Assembly (NCBI GenBank): GCA_003455235.1
Contig: DMRT01000143.1
Location: forward strand, 1-24,042
Origin: Chitinophagaceae bacterium
GTDB taxonomy: Bacteria > Bacteroidota > Bacteroidia > Chitinophagales > Chitinophagaceae
Direction: 5' to 3'
Length of the DNA stretch: 24,042 bases
How positions within the stretch are numbered: the first letter of the stretch is position 1; every line of letters begins with the position of its first letter. The notes beneath the pieces are model-generated. The model searched no databases and was not told the origin of the DNA. It saw nothing but the letters and a program-made list of their open reading frames with translations. The translations under genes were made by a program, and so were the position numbers. Below are positions 15,911-22,446 of the stretch, one piece after another.

Positions 15911-16672
15911 ATGGAATTATTCAAATCTGGTAATCCTGCGCTGTCTGAAAAAAGATTCAAGGATACCGTATTGTCCGATGTGGTGACCAACGAAAATGCC
16001 ATGACCGTGAAAGGCACGTTGCAGAAATTCGGTTTTCTTTTCCTGATGGTAATGGGTACTTCGTTTTACTCCTGGAAACAATTTGCCGGGGGAGCCAATG
16101 TAATGCCGCTTATTTATATAGGCGCTTTTGGCGGACTGGCGGTAGCCCTGGTTCTTATATTCAAAAAAGAATGGAGTCCATACCTGGCACCGGCCTATGC
16201 CCTGCTGGAAGGATTGTTTGTGGGCGCCATTTCGGCCTATTATAATTTTGCGTTTGCTGATGTGGCCCCGAATATCGTGATCAATGCCGTGGGACTCACC
16301 TTCGGAACCGCCGTGGGCATGTACCTGCTTTACAGTTTCCGTATCATCCGGGCTACTGAAAAGTTTAAATCAATCATACTCACCGCCACGGCTGGTATTG
16401 CCATCTTTTACCTGCTTACCTGGGTGCTGGGTTTCTTTGGCATTAATTTCCCCTTCCTGCATGAAGGGAGTGCATTGGGTATCGGGTTTTCCGTTTTTGT
16501 AGTGGCACTGGCTGCACTTAACCTCATCATCGATTTTGACATGATCGAGAACGGGGTAGAAATGGGCGCTCCCAAATACATGGAATGGTATGGTGCATTC
16601 GGATTGCTGGTAACCATTGTGTGGTTGTACCTCGAGATCCTGCGCTTGTTGTCGAAGATCAGTAAACGATAG
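15911..16672 (+). CDS. Bax inhibitor-1 / YccA-family membrane protein
   Basis: 253 aa with a polar N-terminus (about 35 residues: 'MELFKSGNPALSEKRF') and seven hydrophobic segments. The conserved 'APAYALLEGLFVGAISAYY' and C-terminal 'NLIIDFDMIENGVEMGAPKYMEWYGAFGLLVTIVWLYLEILRLL' identify the YccA subgroup. Members are inner-membrane proteins related to eukaryotic BI-1; bacterial ones are linked to calcium leak or modulation of the FtsH protease. Single gene, followed by a strong terminator. Confidence 0.93.
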   Translation: MELFKSGNPALSEKRFKDTVLSDVVTNENAMTVKGTLQKFGFLFLMVMGTSFYSWKQFAGGANVMPLIYIGAFGGLAVALVLIFKKEWSPYLAPAYALLEGLFVGAISAYYNFAFADVAPNIVINAVGLTFGTAVGMYLLYSFRIIRATEKFKSIILTATAGIAIFYLLTWVLGFFGINFPFLHEGSALGIGFSVFVVALAALNLIIDFDMIENGVEMGAPKYMEWYGAFGLLVTIVWLYLEILRLLSKISKR

Positions 16673-16697
16673 ATAGTATCTGAAAATTAAAAAGAGT

Positions 16698-16728
16698 AAT
16701 GCTCCCCAATGGGGAGCATTTTTATTTC
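16698..16728 (+). terminator. Rho-independent terminator after the BI-1/YccA gene, facing the arsC stop
   Basis: A perfect 10-bp stem (AATGCTCCCC at 16698-16707, GGGGAGCATT at 16711-16720) with a 3-nt AAT loop is followed by TTTATTT. On the minus strand the stem is followed by ACTCTTTTTAA, so it may also end the ars operon, whose arsC stop is at 16722. Confidence 0.9.
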
Positions 16729-17114
16729 AGTCCGGTAAGAAGTTGTTTTACTTTCCCGGCAATGAGGTCTCTAACTTCATTGAATTGCTCCGGCTCCATA
16801 TGCTTCGGGTCAGGAATCTGCCAGTCGATGAACTGTTTGGCCGGCATCCATGGGCAGGCATCGCCGCATCCCATGGTAACCACAGCATCAAAAGGAGCAA
16901 ACTCCTTTACATCATCAAGGCTCTTGCTTTCATGCTTTGCCAGGTCATAGCCCAGCTCCTTCATAGCGGCAATGGCTTTGGGATTTACCAGGCCACTGGG
17001 TTTGCTGCCGGCGCTGTAAGCCTCTACTTCGTTACCCCCCAGCATTTTCGCAAACGCCTGGCTCATCTGCGAGCGGTTGCTGTTTTCAATGCATACAAAC
17101 AAGATCTTCTTCAT
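16722..17114 (-). CDS. arsC: Arsenate reductase, thioredoxin-coupled LMW-phosphatase type
   Basis: 130 aa. The phosphatase-like P-loop is C8-I-E-N-S-N-R14-S. The two further redox cysteines are in TMGCGDACPW (Cys83 and Cys87), and the general acid is Asp102 in WQIPDP. This three-cysteine arrangement marks the B. subtilis / S. aureus ArsC family, which reduces arsenate to arsenite and is regenerated by thioredoxin. It overlaps arsN2 by 4 bp (ATGA), is the last gene of the ars operon and ends at the shared hairpin with the YccA gene. Confidence 0.95.
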   Translation of the reverse strand: MKKILFVCIENSNRSQMSQAFAKMLGGNEVEAYSAGSKPSGLVNPKAIAAMKELGYDLAKHESKSLDDVKEFAPFDAVVTMGCGDACPWMPAKQFIDWQIPDPKHMEPEQFNEVRDLIAGKVKQLLTGLK

Positions 17115-17560
17115 AGCTGCTTTTTCATTACCACGGCGGTGGAAGGACAGAGGCTTACAAACTGGTCCGTCTGTTGTATTGGTTCCGGGGCCGTTACCCG
17201 GTCAATCACTTCGTATCCCTGTCTTGCGAAAAAATCTTTTGCGGTATGGGTGATGAGGTACAGGGCATCAATCCCCTTTTCCCTCGCAATCACCTCTATC
17301 CGTTCGTTCAGTTTTTTCCCATAACCCTTCCCTTTCAGATCTGCCAGTACACTTATGCTGCGCAGCAGGGTGCATCCGGGAAAGATGTCGAGCCCGGCCG
17401 TGCCGATCATTTTTTCTCCTTCCCAAAAGGAATAAAGCTCGGTGTTTTCGCTGATATCAGTAACGGGCAGGCCCTGTGCTTCCAGCAGGGTCATTACCCG
17501 GGATCGCTCTGCGTTGCCGTCAGCGATTGTTAAAACAGGCTGTGTTGCTGATGAGGTCAT
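17111..17560 (-). CDS. arsN2: ArsN2-type GNAT acetyltransferase of the ars operon
   Basis: 149 aa, single GNAT domain: 'WEGEKMIGTAGLDIFPGCTLLRSISV', then the acetyl-CoA loop K76-G-K-G-Y-G81 followed by KKLNERIEVIAREKGIDALYLIT and 'DFFARQGYEVIDR'. These match the ArsN2 group of GNATs found in arsenic operons. Related ArsN1 acetylates arsinothricin and phosphinothricin, but the ArsN2 substrate is not settled, as far as I know. It overlaps arsC by 4 bp, so the two are translationally coupled. Confidence 0.85.
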   Translation of the reverse strand: MTSSATQPVLTIADGNAERSRVMTLLEAQGLPVTDISENTELYSFWEGEKMIGTAGLDIFPGCTLLRSISVLADLKGKGYGKKLNERIEVIAREKGIDALYLITHTAKDFFARQGYEVIDRVTAPEPIQQTDQFVSLCPSTAVVMKKQL

Positions 17561-17591
17561 GCTGATGTATTGAGTAGTTATAAAATCACAA

Positions 17592-18050
17592 TTACCAGAT
17601 ATATCTCCGCTGCGTTCTCATTTTGACCATCCGTTGAATATTCCACAGGTCGGCTACTGTAAGCAACCGTCGGCTGGCCGGGTTCGCTTCCTGCTCCGGT
17701 GCAAAAGTAGTTGCAGACAATTCCACCTGCTGCCGCAGATCAATGGTTACTTTGTCTTTTTTAATGACACAATACCCCTGGCCGGAAAAGTATTCCTTTG
17801 CCTTGCTTACGAGGCAGGGCCAGTAATCACAGATGCCTTCTTCGGCATAGCGTTCCAGCGAGGCATTGATGATGGCGTTGAGTTCTTCCCGCTGTTCTTT
17901 TTTAATGCCGGGAAGCTGATGCAGCTGCCGGCAGTCTTCAAATATTTCAAGGCCTTCAATACCGATCACCCGTTCGCCATTCAGCCACAGGTAGCTGAAT
18001 GTAGTTTCTTCTGTTTTTGATGGGTGCGATGCCAGTAATTCTGTTTTCAT
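17592..18050 (-). CDS. Degenerate ArsN2-like protein with basic DLWNIQR tail
   Basis: 152 aa. Residues about 18-105 align by eye to the neighbouring ArsN2: 'LNGERVIGIEGLEIFEDCRQL' with 'WEGEKMIGTAGLDIFPGCTLL', and 'AKEYFSGQGYCVIKKD' with 'AKDFFARQGYEVIDRV'. At the place of the acetyl-CoA loop (KGKGYGKK in ArsN2) this protein has KKEQREEL at 50-58, with no glycines, so it is unlikely to bind acetyl-CoA normally. Residues 127-152 form an added basic tail, 'RRLLTVADLWNIQRMVKMR' plus TQRRYIW. There are four cysteines (40, 74, 79, 94). The frame is intact, so it looks maintained. Its function is unknown; a paralogue turned binding or regulatory partner is inferred. A fast-evolving pseudo-enzyme or early decay are alternatives. 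Confidence 0.75.
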   Translation of the reverse strand: MKTELLASHPSKTEETTFSYLWLNGERVIGIEGLEIFEDCRQLHQLPGIKKEQREELNAIINASLERYAEEGICDYWPCLVSKAKEYFSGQGYCVIKKDKVTIDLRQQVELSATTFAPEQEANPASRRLLTVADLWNIQRMVKMRTQRRYIW

Positions 18051-18084
18051 GATGTTTATTTTAATTCGGTTAATTTTCAGGTAA

Positions 18085-18111
18085 GGCCGGCATTGTTACT
18101 CTTTGCCGGCC
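18085..18111. other. Intercistronic hairpin in the ars operon
   Basis: Arms GGCCGGCA (18085-18092) and TGCCGGCC (18104-18111) pair perfectly over 8 bp around an 11-nt loop. On the minus strand no U tract follows, so it should not terminate the operon. It may protect or process the upstream arsR-arsM-peptide message. On the plus strand CTGG and seven T's (18116-18122) follow, which would stop antisense transcription. Confidence 0.5.
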
Positions 18112-18120
18112 CTGGTTTTT

Positions 18121-18201
18121 TTAGCAGCAACCCCAATCGGTGAGGCCGCAGCATCCGCTGTTTGTTTCGCAACAACCCGGATCTTTCTGATTTGTGTTCA
18201 T
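18121..18201 (-). CDS. 26-residue Cys-Cys peptide of the arsenic operon
   Basis: An ATG at 18201 opens a 26-codon frame ending in TAA. It lies 30 bp after the arsM stop and before the degenerate ArsN2-like gene, all in one direction. The peptide is polar and begins MNTNQKDPGCC. It contains three CC pairs (PGCC, SGCC, WGCC; Cys10-11, 17-18, 25-26), spaced seven and eight residues apart, and ends in CC. The same PGSGCC-style ending is seen at the C-terminus of ArsM, and ArsR also ends in CC. No known family is recognised. Soft-metal or arsenite binding is inferred from vicinal thiols and position. A chance ORF is the main alternative, made less likely by the regular CC spacing and the location. 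Confidence 0.6.
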   Translation of the reverse strand: MNTNQKDPGCCETNSGCCGLTDWGCC

Positions 18202-18231
18202 GGCTTTACTGTTTATGATGAAAAATACTTT

Positions 18232-19089
18232 CTAACAACAGCCGCTTCCGGGTTCACAGCATTTGCGCTCATCTTTGGCAGGCTTTTCTGCATAAACGGT
18301 TATGCTGCTGATCCGGGTGGTTCCCTTTTTATATTCTGCAATCTCCCCGGCACTCAGGTAATTGGCAAGGATGTCATCCGGAATATGAATGGTTTTATCC
18401 TTCTGAACGAGAACATTTTTAAACCCGGCCTCCTGGATCATTTCCAGGTACACCTGTTTTTGTACAGCGCCCGACACACAACCGGCATACAGTTCTGCCA
18501 CTTCTTTCCATTTAGCAGGCAGGTTCCCCTCTAATACTATATCGGAAATGGAAAAATGGCCGCCTGGTTTCAGCACCCGGTAAATCTCGCTGATCACTTT
18601 GTATTTATTGGGCACGAGGTTCAATACACAATTACTTACGATTACGTTTGCGTAGTTGGAGGTTACGGGCATATCATCGATATCGCCCAGCCTGAACTCC
18701 ACATTATTGAAACCGAGTTTTTCAGCATTAACTCTTGCTTTGCTGATCATGGCTTCGGTAAAATCAATGCCCAGCACTTTACCGCCTTCGCCCACCAGTT
18801 TCCGGGCTATAAAGGCATCATTACCGGCGCCGCTGCCAAGATCGATCACGGTATCACCGGCGCTGATTTTTGCAAATTCGGTAGGCAAACCGCAGCCCAG
18901 CCCCAGGTCGGCATCAGGATTATAGCCTTCCAGTTTGCTGTAATCGTCGGCCATAATATTATACACGTCGTCTCCACAGCAGGCGGATGTGGCGCCGCAG
19001 CAGGAAGCGGCATTCAGGCCTTTATCCTGTTGCGCAATGGCTGCATATTTTTCTTTTACCAGTTCTTTGATTTGGGATTCGTTGTTCAT
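18232..19089 (-). CDS. arsM: Arsenite S-adenosylmethionine methyltransferase
   Basis: 285 aa. The SAM-binding motif I is IDLGSGAGND (82-91), with 'GIDFTEAMISKARVNAEKLG' and 'RVLKPGGHFSISDI' following. The conserved arsenite-binding cysteines are Cys66 (GLGCGLPTE), Cys154 (SNCVLNL) and Cys204 (YAGCVSG). Two further CC pairs are at 30-31 and 37-38, and the C-terminus carries CC at 277-278 and 284-285. ArsM adds methyl groups to As(III), giving methylated and partly volatile arsenicals. It lies between arsR and the CC peptide; a stable hairpin sits in the 60-bp gap after arsR. Confidence 0.95.
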   Translation of the reverse strand: MNNESQIKELVKEKYAAIAQQDKGLNAASCCGATSACCGDDVYNIMADDYSKLEGYNPDADLGLGCGLPTEFAKISAGDTVIDLGSGAGNDAFIARKLVGEGGKVLGIDFTEAMISKARVNAEKLGFNNVEFRLGDIDDMPVTSNYANVIVSNCVLNLVPNKYKVISEIYRVLKPGGHFSISDIVLEGNLPAKWKEVAELYAGCVSGAVQKQVYLEMIQEAGFKNVLVQKDKTIHIPDDILANYLSAGEIAEYKKGTTRISSITVYAEKPAKDERKCCEPGSGCC

Positions 19090-19103
19090 GGTTTTCGTTT
19101 TGC

Positions 19104-19133
19104 CCCATACCCCGCCAACCGGCCTGGTACGGG
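19104..19133 (-). other. arsR-arsM intercistronic hairpin
   Basis: On the minus strand CCCGTACC (19126-19133) pairs with GGTATGGG (19104-19111) over 8 bp with one G-U wobble. Inside it a GCC/GGC stem may stack. No U tract follows. It may set the arsR to arsM expression ratio or stabilise mRNA. Confidence 0.4.
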
Positions 19134-19149
19134 AGGTTATTAATTATTT

Positions 19150-19485
19150 TCAGCAACAGGCTTTTTCGTTCTGCACTTTCAGCTTATTGAACAGTGAACT
19201 GAATTCGCCCATGAATTTGTCGAAGGCCTTCCAGTTGATGCAGTAGCAGCTCCGCGGTCCGTCGATATTGCCATCGATCAGCCCGGCGTTCTTCAGTTCT
19301 TTCAAATGCTGCGATACGGTGGACTGGGAAAGCGGCAGCACATCTACAATTTCGCCACAAATACACTCATTGCGCTGGGCCAGCAGCTTGAGGATGGCAA
19401 TGCGGGCCGGGTGCGCCAGGGCCTTGGCAAAAGCCGAGAGGTCCTGCTCTTTCTGCGTAAATTCTTCTTTTTTATGAATGGCCAT
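19150..19485 (-). CDS. arsR: ArsR/SmtB-family arsenic-responsive repressor
   Basis: 111 aa from [10 protein letters not shown] winged-helix domain has '[18 protein letters not shown]', the inducer-binding pair in NECICGEIV (Cys-x-Cys at the alpha3 helix) and recognition helix '[18 protein letters not shown]', then the wing '[13 protein letters not shown]'. Two further cysteines in SCYC and a terminal CC give extra thiols. As(III) binding to these cysteines would release DNA. ATG 19485 is chosen over 19506 because the longer start lies within the promoter-operator. First gene of the ars operon. Confidence 0.93.
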   Translation of the reverse strand: MAIHKKEEFTQKEQDLSAFAKALAHPARIAILKLLAQRNECICGEIVDVLPLSQSTVSQHLKELKNAGLIDGNIDGPRSCYCINWKAFDKFMGEFSSLFNKLKVQNEKACC

Positions 19486-19498
19486 TGTTTTTATTTTA

Positions 19499-19516
19499 TA
19501 TCGCAAATATACGATA
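19499..19516. promoter_or_regulatory. Putative ArsR operator
   Basis: The 18-bp TATCGCAAATATACGATA is an imperfect palindrome (TATCG...CGATA arms) centred on the -7 box of the ars promoter. Position and AT-rich half-sites fit ArsR-type autoregulation by promoter occlusion. Confidence 0.6.
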
Positions 19517-19536
19517 AAGAAATCCAGATCTCCAAA
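19504..19536 (-). promoter_or_regulatory. Promoter of the ars operon
   Basis: On the minus strand TTTG (plus 19533-19536) is followed after 21 bp by TATATTTG (plus 19504-19511), matching both Bacteroidota promoter boxes and their spacing. The transcript would start near 19498, some 12 bp before the arsR ATG. This is the best promoter in the window. Confidence 0.8.
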
Positions 19537-19554
19537 TTTTTCCTGAAAAATTTG
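19533..19554. repeat. 10-bp inverted repeat over the ars -33 box
   Basis: CAAATTTTTC (19533-19542) and GAAAAATTTG (19545-19554) are perfect inverted copies around CT. The left end contains the -33 TTTG of the ars promoter, so a protein bound here could affect arsR transcription. Confidence 0.45.
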
Positions 19555-19570
19555 TCGCGGGCCCTACAAA

Positions 19571-19586
19571 TAACCCCTGGGGGTTA
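19571..19586. promoter_or_regulatory. G/C palindrome between arsR and the kinase gene
   Basis: TAACCCCTGGGGGTTA has 7-bp arms TAACCCC/GGGGTTA around TG. It stands out in the 158-bp divergent spacer, 78 bp before the histidine kinase ATG. It resembles CsoR-type TACCCC..GGGGTA operators only in general shape, and no CsoR is in the window. Confidence 0.4.
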
Positions 19587-19664
19587 CCGGCCGGAACTGA
19601 TTTTGAGGGAGTTTTGCAGGTGGCCGGGATTATTAAAACCCGGAACTAAGCTATACTTTTAAGT

Positions 19665-21743
19665 ATGAGATGGCTGATACTATATAGTGCCGTTCTTTTC
19701 GTGTGGCCCGTTGCCGGACAAATAAAGCCCGCCCCAAACAGAACAGAAGATAGCGCCGCCATTAAACAATACCTTGTACGCAGTAAAGAGCTATCCGAAA
19801 AAAATACAACAGCGGCCATCAGCTGGGCAACAAAAGCACTTGCTGCCGCTGAAGCCATTAACTATCTTCCGGGTATGGCGGCCAGTGAAACCGAACTGGG
19901 TATCCTGTACGTAAAAACAAGATCGTATAACGAGGCACTTACCCATCTTGAAAAAGCCAAACCGGCCTTGCAGAAACTGAATGATGAGATATCGCTTGGC
20001 ATTTTATACAAGACCATCGGCGATATTTACTCCGCCCGGAGCTATTTTCGCCAATCGTTCGACAACTACCGGGAGGCAGCCGCCCTGTTGCGCAAAACGG
20101 GTCAGTTGAAATTGCTGAACGAATGCCAGGATGCGATGGGAAATATCACACTTGATTTTGGTCAGCCCCGTGGCGCCCTGGGGTATTTCAAAAGATCCCT
20201 GGCTGTTAAAACCAGCCTGAACGATGAACCGGGTATCATCGCAACCAACAGCAAACTTTCCAAGATCTATTTTTCCCTGAAACAATACGATAGTGCCCTT
20301 TACTTTTCCCGGGAAGTGCAGCGGCTGGCGAAAGAAGATGCCGAAGCAAGAGCCGACGGAGCAATCGATGAATTCGTAAATCTTAGTTTCCTGGGGAAAC
20401 TGGAAGAAGCAGCCGAAGCCAAAAAGCAGGCGGAAAAAATGATTGCCCGGCAAAGCAACCTGGCCAATACGGTAAGATTGCTGGCCGCAACATCGGGTTA
20501 TTACATGGCAACCAAAGACAAGGCCATGGCCGAGAGGTATTTTGATTCTGCCGCCTCCCTCGTTGAAAAGTCAAGAAGCCCAGAACTGGCCATTACAGGA
20601 CTGACATTACTGTCTGAAATGAGCAGCCAGACAGAAGATTATAAAACGGCCTTCCGGATGACCAGGTTGTTGGATAAATACAAAGACATTTTCCGCAATG
20701 AAAACATTGAACGGATCAGTGCAGAGATCAGGAACAATGCCGATGCCAGTCTGAAAGAGAAAGAGATTGAATACCTCAGCCTGGTTAATAAACTGAAAGA
20801 ACAGGAACTGAGCAAAGAAGAACTGAAACGCATGGCCTTATTGAGAGAAAATATCTTAAAGGATTCTTCCCTGGCCAGCCAGCGACTGCTGATGGCAGCC
20901 CTCGAAACAGAATCTAACTTGCGAAACAGCCAGTTGTCAAAAGAAAAAGAATTAAGCCTTTCTCTCAGCCGTGAAAACAACCTTAAGCAGCAATTGCTGA
21001 ATGATGAGCGGAGGAATAAAAACATGCTTTGGGCCGGGCTGGCGCTGATGACCTTGCTGGGAGGCATTATTTTCTTCCAGTTTAAAAAACAACAGAAGAA
21101 AAACGCCATCATCAACAAACAAAGTTCCGAGCTGGAAGTGCTGAACAAGGAGATTCATCACCGGGTAAAGAACAACCTGCAGGTGATCAGCAGCATGCTC
21201 GACCTGCAGTCGCAGTCATTGAATGACGAACGGGCAACCGCTCTCATCAAGGAAGCCATCCAGCGGGTACAGAGCATGGCCTTCATCCACCAGAACCTGT
21301 ACCAGGGCAACGTGGTGAACAGCGTGAACATGAATGAATACATCCGCATGCTGAGCAACCACCTGTTCCAGACCTATAATATCCGCACCGATAAGATCCG
21401 CCTGCATACTTCCATCGAAGACATGAACCTGCATACCGACACTGCCATTCCGCTGGGCATGATCCTGAATGAACTCATCAGCAATGCATTGAAATATGCA
21501 TTCAGGGAGAAAGATTCCGGCGACATATGGGTTACACTGAAAAAGCAAAACAATGAGATGCTTTTAGAAGTAAAAGACAACGGCATCGGGTTAAAGGCCG
21601 GTTTTGATCCTGACAACAGTGGTTCATTCGGCTATGAGATCATCAAAGCTTTTGCCCAGAAGATGAAGGCCCGGATGAATATCGACGGGAGTGATGGCAC
21701 CGATGTTCAGCTGATTATTTCCCGATTCAAAACAATTACCTGA
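19665..21743 (+). CDS. TPR-containing sensor histidine kinase (HisKA_2 type)
   Basis: 692 aa. A signal peptide (1-18, VAGQ) is followed by TPR-like helical pairs (about 30-340) such as 'ALTHLEKAKPALQKL', 'ALGYFKRSLAVKTSL' and 'ALYFSREVQRLAKED'. A long coiled coil (about 345-450) and one membrane helix (about 452-472, LWAGLALMTLLGGIIFF) follow. The phospho-acceptor motif is EIHHRVKNNLQVISSML (His498 or His499), the HisKA_2 form. The ATPase domain shows 'MILNELISNALKYAF' (N box), DNGIGL (G1) and 'GSFGYEIIKAFA' (G2). This periplasmic TPR sensor layout is common in Bacteroidota. The signal is unknown. It is divergent from the ars operon and followed after 1 bp by its response regulator. Confidence 0.93.
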   Translation: MRWLILYSAVLFVWPVAGQIKPAPNRTEDSAAIKQYLVRSKELSEKNTTAAISWATKALAAAEAINYLPGMAASETELGILYVKTRSYNEALTHLEKAKPALQKLNDEISLGILYKTIGDIYSARSYFRQSFDNYREAAALLRKTGQLKLLNECQDAMGNITLDFGQPRGALGYFKRSLAVKTSLNDEPGIIATNSKLSKIYFSLKQYDSALYFSREVQRLAKEDAEARADGAIDEFVNLSFLGKLEEAAEAKKQAEKMIARQSNLANTVRLLAATSGYYMATKDKAMAERYFDSAASLVEKSRSPELAITGLTLLSEMSSQTEDYKTAFRMTRLLDKYKDIFRNENIERISAEIRNNADASLKEKEIEYLSLVNKLKEQELSKEELKRMALLRENILKDSSLASQRLLMAALETESNLRNSQLSKEKELSLSLSRENNLKQQLLNDERRNKNMLWAGLALMTLLGGIIFFQFKKQQKKNAIINKQSSELEVLNKEIHHRVKNNLQVISSMLDLQSQSLNDERATALIKEAIQRVQSMAFIHQNLYQGNVVNSVNMNEYIRMLSNHLFQTYNIRTDKIRLHTSIEDMNLHTDTAIPLGMILNELISNALKYAFREKDSGDIWVTLKKQNNEMLLEVKDNGIGLKAGFDPDNSGSFGYEIIKAFAQKMKARMNIDGSDGTDVQLIISRFKTIT

Positions 21744-21744
21744 T

Positions 21745-22368
21745 ATGTCCGGCATAAAAGTACTGATCGTTGAAGATGAACCGCTGATTGCCAAAAACAT
21801 CGGCATGTACCTGAACAACCACGATTATGAAGTGGCCGGTATTGCCTATGATCCGGAAGAGGCATTTTTTCAGTTGAAAAAAAATCAGCCCGACCTTGCC
21901 ATCCTGGACATTAACCTGGAAAGTGATAAAACGGGGATTGACATTGCCGACTACATCAACCGGAACAACTTCATCCCCTTTATTTACCTCACTTCTTATT
22001 CCGACAAAGAAACACTGGAAAAGGCAAAGCAAACCAATCCCTCGGGCTTTATCGTAAAACCCTTTAACGAAAAAACCCTGTACGCCAGCATCGAGATTGC
22101 CCTGGCCAATCATGCCACACAGGCAAACCGGCACGTACGGGTGTTGTTGCCGGATAAGATCAATAAACAGCTTACGGCGCCGCTGAGTGAACGGGAATTT
22201 GACGTGATGCGGTTATTGTATGAAGGAAAAACAAACCAGCAGATCGCCGGTTCTCTCTTCATTGCCATGAACACACTGAAAAAACACATCAACAACGCTT
22301 ATTTCAAATTAGACGTGACCGGCCGTACGGCTGCCATTGCCAAACTGAGGGATTGCATGCTGCAGTGA
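21745..22368 (+). CDS. Response regulator with LuxR-type HTH output
   Basis: 207 aa. The receiver domain (1-120) has the acidic pair E10-D11, phosphorylation site Asp55 (AILDINL), Thr in YLTSYSD and Lys in IVKPFN. The C-terminal domain (about 145-205) is 'LSEREFDVMRLLYEGKTNQQIAGSLFIAMNTLKKHINNAYFKL', a LuxR/NarL-like helix-turn-helix. It begins 1 bp after the kinase stop, so the two form a co-translated two-component pair. Targets are unknown; the upstream palindromes are possible self-regulatory sites. Confidence 0.93.
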   Translation: MSGIKVLIVEDEPLIAKNIGMYLNNHDYEVAGIAYDPEEAFFQLKKNQPDLAILDINLESDKTGIDIADYINRNNFIPFIYLTSYSDKETLEKAKQTNPSGFIVKPFNEKTLYASIEIALANHATQANRHVRVLLPDKINKQLTAPLSEREFDVMRLLYEGKTNQQIAGSLFIAMNTLKKHINNAYFKLDVTGRTAAIAKLRDCMLQ

Positions 22369-22404
22369 CCACCGGTAAAATCACCCTTCGGTTCTATCCG
22401 GAAT

Positions 22405-22445
22405 GTATTTAATGATCACATCTTTGATTTGTAATCATTAAATAC
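22405..22445. repeat. 12-bp inverted repeat immediately before the esterase ATG
   Basis: GTATTTAATGAT (22405-22416) and ATCATTAAATAC (22434-22445) are perfect inverted copies separated by 17 bp. The right arm ends one base before the ATG at 22447. It could be a protein-binding site or an RNA stem occluding the translation start. Confidence 0.6.
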
Positions 22446-22446
22446 C

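Noticed and set aside
18556..19143. A 195-codon plus-strand open frame opposite arsM
   Set aside because: arsM on the other strand has all expected motifs and cysteines. The antisense product is unstructured and lacks a promoter.
19654..19661. TACTTTTA as the promoter of the histidine kinase
   Set aside because: It ends only 3 bp before the ATG, which would place the transcript start inside the gene; the last base also departs from the consensus.
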